64,000 bases of DNA, taken from Pseudomonas berkeleyensis. GTDB lineage: Bacteria > Pseudomonadota > Gammaproteobacteria > Pseudomonadales > Pseudomonadaceae. The first letter of the stretch is position 1. Each line of letters opens with the position of its first letter. A program made the position numbers and the translations under genes. The notes beneath the pieces were generated by a model. The model saw nothing but the letters and a program-made list of their open reading frames with translations. It ran no database searches and was not told the origin of the DNA. Below are positions 1 to 8,458 of the stretch, piece after piece. The stretch lies in assembly GCF_014109765.1 (NCBI RefSeq), contig NZ_CP059139.1, positions 248,001-312,000 on the forward strand, given 5' to 3'.

Positions 1-3
1 TTG

Positions 4-26
4 TCATTTCAATAATGTTGATATGA
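4..26. promoter_or_regulatory. Palindromic operator candidate upstream of the thioesterase
   Basis: The two 9-base arms TCATTTCAA (4-12) and TTGATATGA (18-26) are inverted repeats matching at 8 of 9 positions around a 5-base centre. Size and AT-rich arms suit a MarR-type dimer, and a MarR gene lies convergent at 1589-2056. That this protein binds here is inference; no matching palindrome was seen in front of the MarR gene itself. Confidence 0.4.
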
Positions 27-116
27 GTGCTGGGCAGGGACTACCGTACGAGCAGTCCTGCACCGATACAGGCCCGCGCCTGCGCCAAGTTCCGTCCCTG
101 TCTGAGGAGTACCGCC

Positions 117-569
117 ATGAACGACTTCGCTTCGCTGCCCGCAACATCCGGCCTGAAGGCCCTGCAAGCGCTGATCCGCGGCGATCTGCCGGCGCCTTCC
201 ATCGGCGAGACCATGGGCATCCATGCGCTGCAGGTCGAACCGGGCAGCATCACCCTGGAAGGGCGTCCGGATCAGCGTCATCTCAACCCGGCCGGCGCCG
301 TGCATGGCGGTTTCGCCGCCACCTGCCTGGACGGCGCCGCGGCGCTGGCGCTGTTCTCCACCCTGGAGGCAGACGTGCCGCACTCGACGGTGGATCTCAA
401 CGTCAAGTACGTGCGTCCGCTGCGCCCCGGCGAGGTCTATCAGGTGCGCGGCTGGGTGGTCGAGCGCACCCGCAGCCTGGCGATCTGCGACGCGCACATC
501 CTCGACGCGCAGGGCAAGCTGTGCGCCAAGGCCACCACCACCTTCGTCATCGGAGCGGCCAAGGCATGA
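117..569 (+). CDS. PaaI-type hotdog-fold thioesterase
   Basis: 150 residues, the usual length of PaaI/YbdB-like acyl-CoA thioesterases. The stretch LNPAGAVHGGFAATCLD (about residues 57-73) carries the hotdog signature N-x-x-G-x-x-H-G-G, and the C-terminal half continues with the family pattern V-K-Y-V-R-P. It probably hydrolyses an acyl- or aryl-CoA in the cytoplasm; substrate unknown. ATG 117 is chosen because GAGGAG lies 8 bases before it; the open frame extends further upstream without such a site. Its stop overlaps the start of the next gene (ATGA), so the two are translationally coupled. Confidence 0.85.
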   Translation: MNDFASLPATSGLKALQALIRGDLPAPSIGETMGIHALQVEPGSITLEGRPDQRHLNPAGAVHGGFAATCLDGAAALALFSTLEADVPHSTVDLNVKYVRPLRPGEVYQVRGWVVERTRSLAICDAHILDAQGKLCAKATTTFVIGAAKA

Positions 570-1582
570 AGGAGCTTATCGTTCAGAGCCCTGGCCAACT
601 GGCCTGGGTCGAGGCACCCGATCCACAGCTCACCACCCCGGCCAGTGCGTTGGTCAGGCCCATCGCCTCGGCTTCCTGTGACCTGGATCGGCGTCTGATC
701 GCCGGCACCACGCCGTTCAAGCCGCCGTTCGCGCTGGGCCATGAATGTGTGGCCGAGGTGCTGGAGGTGGGGTCGGCCGTGCGTAACCTGCGCCGTGGCG
801 ATCTGGTTTCGGTGCCCTGGAAGATCGCCTGCGGCGCCTGTGCCCAGTGTCTGGCCGGGCGCTCCAGTGCGTGTACCGCAGTGCCGCGCATGGCCGCTTA
901 CGGTGTGCCGGCGGGAGGTCACTGGGGCGGATTGTTCTCGGAAATGGTGCTGGTGCCGTTCGCCGACGCCATGTTGGTGCCTTTGCCGGCGGGGCTCGAC
1001 CCTGTGGCCGTGTCCAGCGCCAGCGACAACCTTACCGATGCCTGGGTGGCAGCCAGCCGGCCGCTGGCCACACGCCAGGATGCCCGGGTATTGGTGGTCG
1101 GCGGCACGGAAAGCCTCGGCGTGCTGGCGGTGCAGATGGCACGGGCGGCCGGTGCGGGCAGCGTGGACTACCTCGACGAGCATCCGCTGCGCCAGCAGCT
1201 TGCCGCACGCAGTGGCGCCGGTGTCGACCTGGCGGGGCGTGATCTCGACCGCAGCTATGACCTGGTGATCTCTGCCACTCGCGATCATCAGGTGCTGCGC
1301 CGTGGGCTGCTGGCGCTGGCGCCCGGCGGGCATTGCTCGTGCATCGGCATCATCTTCGATGACCCGAAGATTCCGCTATTCGACATGTATCTGCGCGACG
1401 TCACCTTCTCGGTCGGTGCCTGCAGCGTGCAGCAACATATCCCCAGGGTGCTGGATCTGGTGCACAGCGGCGGCTGCGATCCGCTGCTGGTCAATCCGCA
1501 GGTGGTGGGCTGCGAGGATGCGCCGCAGGCGCTGATTCAGCCGCTGACCAAATGCATCGTGGTGCGCGAGCGGATTACCTGA
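566..1582 (+). CDS. Zinc-dependent medium-chain alcohol dehydrogenase
   Basis: 338 residues of the MDR family. The N-terminal catalytic domain has the GHECVAEV motif (about residues 57-64, the catalytic-zinc region) and four cysteines in the spacing C-x2-C-x2-C-x7-C (about residues 89-103), the structural zinc lobe. A Rossmann segment follows near residue 173 (LVVGGTESLGVLAVQ), with a changed glycine pattern compared with GxGxxG. It probably oxidises an alcohol or polyol with NAD(P). The 4-base overlap with the thioesterase gene indicates one operon; the pair may detoxify or use an aromatic or short-chain compound (inference). Confidence 0.85.
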   Translation: MKELIVQSPGQLAWVEAPDPQLTTPASALVRPIASASCDLDRRLIAGTTPFKPPFALGHECVAEVLEVGSAVRNLRRGDLVSVPWKIACGACAQCLAGRSSACTAVPRMAAYGVPAGGHWGGLFSEMVLVPFADAMLVPLPAGLDPVAVSSASDNLTDAWVAASRPLATRQDARVLVVGGTESLGVLAVQMARAAGAGSVDYLDEHPLRQQLAARSGAGVDLAGRDLDRSYDLVISATRDHQVLRRGLLALAPGGHCSCIGIIFDDPKIPLFDMYLRDVTFSVGACSVQQHIPRVLDLVHSGGCDPLLVNPQVVGCEDAPQALIQPLTKCIVVRERIT

Positions 1583-1588
1583 GCGTGC

Positions 1589-2056
1589 TCAGTTGAGGCG
1601 TTCGGCAAGCGCCAGCATCACCCGGCACCAGGCGTCCTGACCGTCGGTGTCGGTGGTGGCGAAGGCGTCGCGCAGGGTGCGCCGCTCCAGCTCGGTGGCC
1701 TCGGCCTCCAGCGCCGTACCTGCTTCACTCAGTGCCAGCAGCTTGAAACGATGCCTGCCTGGCTCGCGGGTGTACTGCACCAGCGTCTGCTCGAACAGGT
1801 GCGACAGCGGACGATGCAGCGCCTGGTTGCTGACGCCCAGGGTGCTGGCCAGTTCTCCGATGCTGATTGCATCGGCGCGGGCGATCACATACAGAATGCG
1901 GTGGTGCACACGGGACAGCCCGCGCGCCTCCAGAAAACGGTCGGCCTCCACCGTCAGGCCGCGGAAACCGAAATGCAGCAGCTCGAGGCTATGGTCGAGC
2001 GGATCCAGCGACTTCAAGTTCACGGACGCCGTGTTGATCTTCTTCTCGATGACCAT
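1589..2056 (-). CDS. MarR family transcriptional regulator
   Basis: 155 residues with a winged helix-turn-helix at about residues 48-115: ILYVIARADAISIGELASTL, then a recognition helix starting VSNQALHRPLSHL, and a wing containing REPGRHRFK. The C-terminal helix supports dimerisation, as in MarR. It converges on the alcohol dehydrogenase gene with 6 bases between stops. It is a candidate regulator of that operon and of the palindrome near the window start. No strong Shine-Dalgarno precedes the ATG, but no other start is available. Confidence 0.85.
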   Translation of the reverse strand: MVIEKKINTASVNLKSLDPLDHSLELLHFGFRGLTVEADRFLEARGLSRVHHRILYVIARADAISIGELASTLGVSNQALHRPLSHLFEQTLVQYTREPGRHRFKLLALSEAGTALEAEATELERRTLRDAFATTDTDGQDAWCRVMLALAERLN

Positions 2057-2092
2057 GGGATATTTACGCCGGTTGAGGTGGGCACAAGCCTA

Positions 2093-2233
2093 AGAGCCTG
2101 TTCACGATCTGCTGCGCGTCGGCGCTACTGCGTTAAAAACAAGCTCGGATGCTCATTTACCACTCGTAAACTGCGCTTCCTCGCTTGTTTTTGCCTTGTA
2201 TCGCTCTAGCTCGCGAGATCGTGAGCTGACTCT
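2093..2233 (-). repeat. Inverted-repeat element, copy A (141 bp)
   Basis: Begins AGAGCCTGTTCACGATCT and ends AGATCGTGAGCTGACTCT, imperfect terminal inverted repeats. An internal hairpin has arms TTTAC (2156-2160) and GTAAA (2166-2170). Internal blocks such as GCGTTAAAAACA and TTTTTGCCTTGTAT recur in the copies at 8068 and 15051 in the opposite orientation. No protein is encoded. It resembles a MITE or a large REP-type element. Confidence 0.85.
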
Positions 2234-2272
2234 AAGGCCTCCACCCGCTTCATCACAACACGACACAGGAAC

Positions 2273-2884
2273 ATGCAGATGCAACTGATCTACGCCGCCG
2301 CCTCACCCTTCGCCCGCAAGGTTCGCGTACTGGCTGCGGAAACCGGCCTGCTGGAACGCATCGAGCTGTTCGATACCGCCGTGCTGCCGACCACGCTGAA
2401 CGAGCGGGTCAATGCGCTCAACCCGTTGGGCAAGATTCCGGTACTGCTGACCGACGACGGCCAGGCGCTGTACGACAGCCGGGTGATCTGCGAATACCTC
2501 GACACCCTGCATCAAGGTACGAAGCTGCTACCGGACGGTGCCGCGCGCTGGCAGGTGTTGCGCCTGGCCGCATTGGCCGATGGCCTGATGGATGCTGCGC
2601 TGTTGGCGCGATACGAGCGCGCTGCGCGCCCGGCCGAGCTGCAATGGCCTGCCTGGCTGGAGGGGCAGCTGGGCAAGATCCAGCGGGCATTGGCGGAGTT
2701 GGAGCGCCAGGTCGGGCAGCTGCAGGGGCCGCTCGACCTGGCGCAGATCGGCGTTGCCTGCGCTCTGGGCTATCTGGACTTCCGCTTTGCCGACCTCGAC
2801 TGGCGAGCCGCGCATCCGGGCCTGGCCGCTTTCCAGCAGGCCTTCGCCCAGCGCGCCTCGATGCAAGCCAGCGCGCCGGTGTGA
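2273..2884 (+). CDS. Glutathione S-transferase family protein
   Basis: 203 residues, typical GST length. The N-terminal thioredoxin-like domain (about 1-80) has SPFARKVRV after the first strand, the cis-proline segment GKIPVLL, and the glutathione gamma-glutamyl contact DSRVICEYLD. The helical C-terminal domain follows (about 90-200). It likely conjugates or reduces an electrophile with glutathione; substrate unknown. A second ATG two codons inside (2279) is an equally possible start. It sits alone between repeat copy A and a convergent MCP gene. Confidence 0.88.
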   Translation: MQMQLIYAAASPFARKVRVLAAETGLLERIELFDTAVLPTTLNERVNALNPLGKIPVLLTDDGQALYDSRVICEYLDTLHQGTKLLPDGAARWQVLRLAALADGLMDAALLARYERAARPAELQWPAWLEGQLGKIQRALAELERQVGQLQGPLDLAQIGVACALGYLDFRFADLDWRAAHPGLAAFQQAFAQRASMQASAPV

Positions 2885-2893
2885 GCCGCCGGC

Positions 2894-4519
2894 TCAGAGA
2901 CGAAAGCGTGTCACCAGCTGATTGAGGCCGACGGCCAGGATCGACAGCTCCTGGCTGGCGGCAGTGGTCTGATCGGCGCCGGCCGAGCTTTGCAGTGACA
3001 GGTCGCGGATGTTGACCAGGTTGCGATCCACCTCGCGCGCCACCTGCGCCTGCTGTTCCGAGGCGCTGGCGATCACCAGGTTGCGTTCGTTGATGGAGCC
3101 GATCGAGCGGGTGATTTCCTCCAGCGCCTGGCCGGCGGATTGAGCCAGGCCGAGTGTCGAGCCGGCGCGCTGCATGCTGGTGTCCATCGCCTGCACGGCC
3201 TGTTCGGTCTCTTTCTGGATAAGATCGATCATCTGCTCGACTTCGCCGGTCGATTGTTGGGTGCGATGGGCGAGGGCGCGAACCTCGTCGGCTACCACGG
3301 CGAAGCCTCGTCCCTGCTCGCCGGCTCGCGCGGCCTCGATGGCAGCATTGAGCGCCAGCAGATTGGTCTGTTCGGCGATGGCGCGGATCACCGTGACCAC
3401 CTGACCGATGTTGCGCACGTTGTCGGCCAGACGGCGGATCTCTTCGCTGGTGGTGGAGATGTCCTGCGTCAGCAGGCCGATCGATTCGACCGTCTGGCCC
3501 ACCTGGCTCTGACCCTGGCGGGCGGTGTGGTCGGTCTCGCGGGAGGCCTCTGACGTGCTGACGGCGTTGCGCGCGACCTCTTCCACGGCGGCGGTCATCT
3601 GGTTGACGGCGGTGGCGGCCTGTTCGATCTCGTTGTTCTGCTGATGCAGGCCACGCGTGCTGTCTTCGGTCACCGCATGCAGCTCTTCGGAAGCAGAAGC
3701 CAGCTGGCTGGACGAGTCGGCGATCTGCTGGATGGTGTCGCGCAAGCTACGCCGCATGGTGGCGAGTGCCGCCAGCAACTGCGCCGGCTCATCCTGGCCG
3801 TCGTCGGTGACGTCACGGCTGAGGTCGCCGGCGGCGATATCCTCGGCCAGGCCCAGCGCCTTGCTCAGGGGGACGACTACGCTGCGAGTGAACAGAAATG
3901 CGAGTGCGACCGTCAGCAGAATCGCCACGATGATGGCTGCCTGGACAATATACCGGGCGCTGTCATACGCCTCCTCGCTCTGCGTCGAGGCGTTTGCAGC
4001 ACCGGTCTTGTTGAGTTGCATCAGTACCCGCATCGACGCGGTCAACGCATCGGCCGTTTCGCTCAGCACGCCACCGACCAGTTGCCTGACCTGGGCATCG
4101 TTGCCGGCCAGAATCGCCTCCATTACCTGGGACTGGCTGGCCATGTAGCGATCCAGGCTACCGCGGAACGCATCGTAGGCCATCTGCTCCTCAGCGGACT
4201 CGATGAACTGCACATAGGTCTGTTCGACACGTACCAGGTCTTTCTTGGCCTGATCCAATGTGGCCAGGTCGGTACTGCGGCTCTGCGCATCCTGGGTGAT
4301 GTGAATGCGCAAGGTGAGCGCGCGGATTCGAGCGGCGCTCAGGTTCATTTCATCCAGGGCCAGCACGGAAGGAAACCACTTGGCTTCGATCGCGTCGGAC
4401 ATATTGTCCATGCGCGACATCTGCGCCATGGTGATCCAGCCCAATAGCAATACCAATAGCGCCAATACGGCAAAGCTTGCCGCCGCACGCCAACCAATTT
4501 TCATCTTTCTCAGCAACAT
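2894..4519 (-). CDS. Methyl-accepting chemotaxis protein
   Basis: 541 residues from the ATG at 4519, chosen because GAGG lies just before it; the open frame continues 24 codons upstream without a ribosome site. Order: membrane segment (about 11-33), periplasmic four-helix-bundle-like region (about 35-185), second membrane segment (about 190-212, [17 protein letters not shown]), HAMP (about 213-268), then a long cytoplasmic coiled coil with the hairpin tip [20 protein letters not shown]. It signals through CheA/CheW. The ligand is not predictable. It follows the EAL gene on the same strand, 89 bases downstream, across a long inverted repeat. Confidence 0.92.
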   Translation of the reverse strand: MLLRKMKIGWRAAASFAVLALLVLLLGWITMAQMSRMDNMSDAIEAKWFPSVLALDEMNLSAARIRALTLRIHITQDAQSRSTDLATLDQAKKDLVRVEQTYVQFIESAEEQMAYDAFRGSLDRYMASQSQVMEAILAGNDAQVRQLVGGVLSETADALTASMRVLMQLNKTGAANASTQSEEAYDSARYIVQAAIIVAILLTVALAFLFTRSVVVPLSKALGLAEDIAAGDLSRDVTDDGQDEPAQLLAALATMRRSLRDTIQQIADSSSQLASASEELHAVTEDSTRGLHQQNNEIEQAATAVNQMTAAVEEVARNAVSTSEASRETDHTARQGQSQVGQTVESIGLLTQDISTTSEEIRRLADNVRNIGQVVTVIRAIAEQTNLLALNAAIEAARAGEQGRGFAVVADEVRALAHRTQQSTGEVEQMIDLIQKETEQAVQAMDTSMQRAGSTLGLAQSAGQALEEITRSIGSINERNLVIASASEQQAQVAREVDRNLVNIRDLSLQSSAGADQTTAASQELSILAVGLNQLVTRFRL

Positions 4520-4557
4520 GACTACCTCGTTTACCAGCAGCGGAATAAGTCGGCGGG

Positions 4558-4595
4558 CTACTTGAAAGTTGATTGAGCGATCAATTTTCAAGTAG
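4558..4595. repeat. Long inverted repeat between EAL and MCP genes
   Basis: Arms CTACTTGAAAGTTGAT (4558-4573) and ATCAATTTTCAAGTAG (4580-4595) match at 15 of 16 positions around TGAGCG. There is no T-run on the strand read from the EAL gene, so it is not a classic terminator. It lies about 40 bases upstream of the MCP start, so it could be an operator or an mRNA hairpin. Confidence 0.75.
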
Positions 4596-4608
4596 TGGGG
4601 AGTGATGG

Positions 4609-5406
4609 CTAATTGGTTATTCGCGATGAACCTTGAAGATGTTCAAGTTCACAGGTTGGTCGCCCGAAGAAATAACCTTGTACCCAGGTACTTCCCAGGC
4701 TGGCGGCCAACTGCAGATCAACGGAAGTTTCGATGCCTTCGACGATTACGCAGGGCGCCAGGGTCTTGCACAGTTCGAGCAGATATTTGAGGGTTTTTTC
4801 ACCGGTGGCACTATCGCGCGCGCGCTGTATATAGCTCTGGTCGATCTTGATGATGTCTGGCTGGCTTTGCTGGATGAATGCCAGTGTGCCGAAGCCCGAG
4901 CCGAAGTCGTCGACAGCTACCCGGCAGCCGGCATGGCGCAGGCGGTGCACCAGATCCACCGCGCCGCGGGTGCTCGGCGGTACGGCGCTTTCGGTGATTT
5001 CGATGATCAGGCGGCTGGCCAGGCTGCGGTCGGCCGCCAAGTGGTCGAGCATCTGATCCCAGTCCGCGTCCAGCAAGGTGCTGAGTGCGGAAATGTTGCA
5101 GCCCAGGGTCAGGTTCGGGTTGTCTCGCAACAACACCATCACCGTGCCGATCACGCGGTGATCCAGCGGGCGTATGACGTGCAGACGCTCCAGCAGCGGA
5201 AAGGGATTGAAACCAAGGCCGTCGCCTTCATGGCGCAGCAGGCTTTCGCGATACAGCACCCGCTCCGGCTCATGGGTGGCAACGACAGGCTGGAACGCCA
5301 GGTGGAATCGGCCGCGTTGCAACTCGTCATAGAACAGATGAGCGCGTTGCAGGTCGTTTAGCGGGTTGCTGGTGACAGAGCGCAGGTATGGCTCGTGAAT
5401 GCTCAT
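4609..5406 (-). CDS. Stand-alone EAL-domain c-di-GMP phosphodiesterase
   Basis: 265 residues, essentially only an EAL domain, with no GGDEF, PAS or membrane segment. The expected catalytic set can be read: E in RESLLR (the EAL position), N in CNISA, E in IEITES, the DD pair in [12 protein letters not shown] in IIKIDQ, E in VEGIET and Q in WVQGYFFG. It is therefore probably active in cleaving c-di-GMP. ATG 5406 has GGAAGG 8 bases upstream; the frame remains open further 5' without similar support. Its place before an MCP gene suggests a link to motility (inference). Confidence 0.88.
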   Translation of the reverse strand: MSIHEPYLRSVTSNPLNDLQRAHLFYDELQRGRFHLAFQPVVATHEPERVLYRESLLRHEGDGLGFNPFPLLERLHVIRPLDHRVIGTVMVLLRDNPNLTLGCNISALSTLLDADWDQMLDHLAADRSLASRLIIEITESAVPPSTRGAVDLVHRLRHAGCRVAVDDFGSGFGTLAFIQQSQPDIIKIDQSYIQRARDSATGEKTLKYLLELCKTLAPCVIVEGIETSVDLQLAASLGSTWVQGYFFGRPTCELEHLQGSSRITN

Positions 5407-5858
5407 GTGATGGCCTTCCAGGCGATGTCGAGGTTCCATGGGCTGTACATCGTTCTCTGTCCCTCTGGTGGGGTCACTGGCAGTGAAAAAAGAGATGCCT
5501 TCACCGGCCGTATACGGCGGTGTGCAATCACTAATCGAATACTTAATTCGCGCTGCGGCGTCGGATGGTGGCGGCAACTGGGCAAATGTCAGAGCATTCG
5601 CCAGTGGCCCTTATTGATCACAGCACTTGAGCGGGATGAAAAAACGTCTTGCTGACGAAACGATTTTTATCGGGAGATGAATTTCCCGGATTTTTATAAG
5701 GGCATCTGAAGATGCCGGCACCCCGCCACTAATATCCTCCCACCTGTTTTATGTCGTGAGAAGTGTTCCCGGATACCAATCGTATGTCCCAGGAGCCGGT
5801 CATCTTTTATTGCGTGGTATTTGGAGGAAATGAATTAGTTAATGCTCAGGATTATTAG
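5407..5858. other. Intergenic region between EAL and AraC genes
   Basis: About 450 bases without a convincing gene, bracketed by divergent starts, so it must hold both promoters. A short hairpin GGCATCT/AGATGCC sits at 5701-5716. The stretch 5640-5700 is AT-rich compared with its surroundings. Nothing else stands out. Confidence 0.6.
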
Positions 5859-6872
5859 ATGCATACGATTACAAGTGCCTGTTTCCAGATCATGGCCAAG
5901 GCATTTGCAAGTGAGGGGTGCAGTCTCGGCAAGCATCTCCCAGGGCTCGATCAGATGCTCGCCGAGGGTGGGCCGATTCGGGTCATACAGGTGTATCGGC
6001 TGTTGAACGCCCTGGTCAGTGAAAGCGGTGATGCGGATATCGGCCTGCGTGCCTACGAACACTTTCATCCATGCGTGCTCGGTGTGAAGAGCTATGCGCT
6101 GATGTCCAGCCCGACGCTGGCGCAGGCCCTGCAACGTCTGGCGGACTATCACCCGATGACCAGTGATGGTTCGCACATGTTTCTGGAGCGGCATGTCGAC
6201 CGCCTCAAGCTGGTGGGCGTGGAGAACGCCACCGTCGCTCAGCGGGCGCCCCGTGCGTTCATCGATGCCGGCGCGGCGCTGGTCTTCGCCATCGTGCACT
6301 GGTTGACGCCCTTTCAAAGGCCGATGCCGCTGATGCTGGAGCTGACCTACCCAGAGCCGCTGGACACTCGCCAGTTGCGCCGCCTGTTCGGCAACAACCT
6401 GTACTTTTCCGCGCGGCGCAATTGCATGACATTCAGCCTGGACGACGGCGCGATCGAATTGCCCACCGCCGCCGCCGCGCTGCACACGCTGCACGTCGAA
6501 TACGCCCAGGCGCAAATGAGCGAGCAGGTGGATGGTTCGCTGGAGGCCAGGGTACGGCGCATCCTCGCGGAGCAACTGAGCCAGGGTATCAGCCCCGGCC
6601 TGAGCGACGTGGCCGACCTGCTCGGCATGAGTCGCCGCAGTCTGCAGCATGGTCTGGTGCGTGACGAGGCGAACTTCACCCTGTTGCTCGACCAGGCGCG
6701 TCAACGCCAGGCCGCGAGCTTTCTGCGCAACACCGGACGCAGCCTCAAGTACATTTCGGCGCAACTGGGGTTTCGTGATCAGAGCAGCTTCCACAAGGCC
6801 TGTGTGCGCTGGTTCGGTATCTCGCCCAATCAGTACCGGTTGACGCATGCCGATAGCGGCGGGGCTTCCTGA
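5859..6872 (+). CDS. AraC family regulator with arabinose-binding-type N domain
   Basis: 337 residues. About residues 15-215 match the fold used by OruR/ArgR-like and virulence-type AraC proteins (segments LRAYEHFHPCVLG, YALMSSPTLAQAL, LDTRQLRRLFG). The C-terminal 100 residues hold two helix-turn-helix units, with SDVADLLGMSRRSLQHGL and SLKYISAQLGFRDQSSFHKACVRW... ending in the SPNQYR signature. The effector is probably a small metabolite. It precedes the GntR gene on the same strand, separated by about 210 bases, so a shared transcript is uncertain. Target genes unknown. Confidence 0.88.
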   Translation: MHTITSACFQIMAKAFASEGCSLGKHLPGLDQMLAEGGPIRVIQVYRLLNALVSESGDADIGLRAYEHFHPCVLGVKSYALMSSPTLAQALQRLADYHPMTSDGSHMFLERHVDRLKLVGVENATVAQRAPRAFIDAGAALVFAIVHWLTPFQRPMPLMLELTYPEPLDTRQLRRLFGNNLYFSARRNCMTFSLDDGAIELPTAAAALHTLHVEYAQAQMSEQVDGSLEARVRRILAEQLSQGISPGLSDVADLLGMSRRSLQHGLVRDEANFTLLLDQARQRQAASFLRNTGRSLKYISAQLGFRDQSSFHKACVRWFGISPNQYRLTHADSGGAS

Positions 6873-6985
6873 GTTTCAGCTATCGTCAATGGCCGTATCC
6901 ATGAATGCGGTTTCTTCCACGGCTGTGACAAGCCATTACAATTGACCGCCGCTTCGCGTCCATGAAATGACGCTATTAAGGTACA

Positions 6986-6995
6986 TTGCGCGCAA
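6986..6995. promoter_or_regulatory. TTGCGCGCAA palindrome (GntR operator candidate)
   Basis: A perfect 10-base palindrome about 90 bases upstream of the GntR start. The same pattern, TTGCACGCAA, occurs at 10051-10060 in the uxaA/dctQ promoter region. Shared dyads of this kind suit a GntR dimer that controls itself and the catabolic cluster (inference). Confidence 0.55.
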
Positions 6996-7085
6996 AGTTA
7001 AAATAAAGGATTGGCTGATTGTACTCGGCCCAATCGCAACACCCGTGCCCGTAACACCGACAAGGTGACCAGTTCGAAAACAATA

Positions 7086-8069
7086 ATGATGAAAAAACAT
7101 CTGAACGATCAGTTATTCGAAATCATCGCCACGAGTATCCGGAAGAAGCGTCTGAAAGCAGGCACCCTGCTGTTGGAAGGGCCTTTGGCGGAGCTGTTCG
7201 GCGTCAGCCGCTCTCCGGTACGCCAGGCGCTGCTCAACCTGAACCAGGCGGGGTTGATCTGCACCTTCGACGGTCGTGGTTACCTGGTCGGCGCGCAGCC
7301 GGGCAAGGTGCTGCGCCGTCAGCTGGAGCCCGCCGATTTCCAGTTGGCCGAGGACGACGCCCAGGCGCCACGCAAGACCGAGAGCTGGAAGGCGGTTTAT
7401 GACCAGATCGAGCGTGACCTGCTGCACCAGTCGCTGTTCGGCACCTATCGCATCAACGAGCTGGAGTTGTCACGTCACTACGGCATCAGCCGCACGGTCT
7501 CCAGCCAGGTGCTCACGCGTCTGTCGCTGATGGGCCTGGTCGAGCGCGACGAGCGCTCGCGCTGGCAGCTCGGGCAGTGGGACGAGGAGCGACTTGGCGA
7601 GTTGTATGAAGTGCGCCGGCGACTGGAGCCCTATGTGCTGGTGCGTGCGGCGGAGTTCATCGAGCCCGAGCAGATCGAGGGCTATATCGAGCGCCTGCAC
7701 CAGGCCATGGATCTCTATCCGGACATGGACAGTCGCCAGTTCGATGACCTGGAAAGCGACCTGCACATCGAAACCCTCGGCCGCTGCCCGAACCGGCAGA
7801 TGCTGCAGATACTGCGGCGTACCCACTCGCTGCTGCTGTCGGGTAAGCACATCCTGCTGGACAAGAGTTACTTCCCCGATGAGGAGCCGTTCTTCCGCGA
7901 GCACCTGAGCATCTTCGAGAACCTGCAGGCCGGTCGCCCCGATCTCGCCGCGCAGAGCATGGAGGAGCACCTGGTGATCGCCGAGCGCAAGGTCAAGCAG
8001 CGCCTGGCCCAGTTCCGCGAGCAGAACGTGATCCAGGCCGTGCCTTATCTGGAGCGGATCGAGGCTTAG
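7086..8069 (+). CDS. GntR family regulator with two winged-helix domains and FCD domain
   Basis: 327 residues from ATG 7086 (an ATG one codon later and an upstream TTG at 7011 are alternatives; none has a strong ribosome site). The first GntR winged helix covers about 1-65 (LAELFGVSRSPVRQALLNLN). A second one covers about 100-165 (LSRHYGISRTVSSQVLTRLSLMG). An FCD-type helical ligand domain fills the rest, with YEVRRRLEPYVLVRAAE, D in DLESDLHIE and the late H-L-S-I-F block. Most GntR/FadR proteins have one winged helix. Likely controls the cluster at 8459-16411 because of a shared palindrome. Confidence 0.85.
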   Translation: MMKKHLNDQLFEIIATSIRKKRLKAGTLLLEGPLAELFGVSRSPVRQALLNLNQAGLICTFDGRGYLVGAQPGKVLRRQLEPADFQLAEDDAQAPRKTESWKAVYDQIERDLLHQSLFGTYRINELELSRHYGISRTVSSQVLTRLSLMGLVERDERSRWQLGQWDEERLGELYEVRRRLEPYVLVRAAEFIEPEQIEGYIERLHQAMDLYPDMDSRQFDDLESDLHIETLGRCPNRQMLQILRRTHSLLLSGKHILLDKSYFPDEEPFFREHLSIFENLQAGRPDLAAQSMEEHLVIAERKVKQRLAQFREQNVIQAVPYLERIEA

Positions 8070-8209
8070 AACCTGATCACGATCTCGCGAGCTAGAGCCA
8101 TACAAGGCAAAAACAGGCGAGGACGCGGAATTTACGAGCTGTAAATGAGCATTCCGAGCCTGTTTTTAACGCAGTAGGGCCGACGCGCAGTAGATCGTGA
8201 ACAGGTTCT
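8068..8209 (+). repeat. Inverted-repeat element, copy B (142 bp)
   Basis: Starts AGAACCTGATCACGATCT, overlapping the GntR stop codon, and ends AGATCGTGAACAGGTTCT. The central hairpin is TTTAC (8131-8135) with GTAAA (8141-8145). Same family as 2093-2233 (opposite orientation) and 15051-15190. Confidence 0.88.
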
Positions 8210-8228
8210 TAGGCTGTCCGGTTCTGGT

Positions 8229-8376
8229 GCTCACGGCGTGCCCTACCCGGTGTAGGGTGCGCCGTGCGCACCGACTCCTCAAGTCGTGCAAGCGATTTCC
8301 CGGATTGCATCCGGGCTACGCGTGCATAGGGGCGTTGTGATTGCGGCGCTTGTGGTGCGCGCGGCGCACCCTACCG
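8229..8376. repeat. REP-like palindromic repeats
   Basis: Contains GTAGGGTGCGCCGTGCGCACCGA (8253-8275 approx.), a CCCGGATTGCATCCGGGCTAC block (8299-8319) and GGCGCACCCTAC near 8363-8374. The same units recur at 16474-16602, and the second also at 62851. These are the short repeats common between Pseudomonas genes. Confidence 0.75.
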
Positions 8377-8411
8377 TTGGGCGTGCTTCGCTGAGGCTTG
8401 TCCAGCTAAAC

Positions 8412-8441
8412 GAAAACGGCCGGGATTACCCGGCCGTTTTT
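8412..8441. terminator. Rho-independent terminator, bidirectional
   Basis: GAAAACGGCCGGG (8412-8424) and CCCGGCCGTTTTT form a strong GC stem with A- and T-runs on either side. It lies just beyond the end of the minus-strand UxaA gene and can stop transcription from both directions. Confidence 0.85.
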
Positions 8442-8458
8442 CATTCAGCGCCTGACGA

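Noticed and set aside
440..1333. Long minus-strand open frame opposite the alcohol dehydrogenase
   Set aside because: Composition is rich in Gln, His, Arg and Gly typical of antisense frames in high-GC DNA; the plus strand encodes a clear zinc dehydrogenase.
1589..2209. Plus-strand frames opposite the MarR gene
   Set aside because: Basic, serine/arginine-rich translations without domain; the minus-strand MarR protein is clear.
5637..5681. 14-codon frame starting ATGAAAAAACGT in the EAL-AraC gap, possible leader peptide
   Set aside because: No ribosome site, no following attenuator hairpin and no downstream amino-acid gene on that strand.
8229..8376. Possible CRISPR or tandem repeat array
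   Set aside because: Repeats are palindromic, few and irregularly spaced, with no equal-length spacers and no cas genes.
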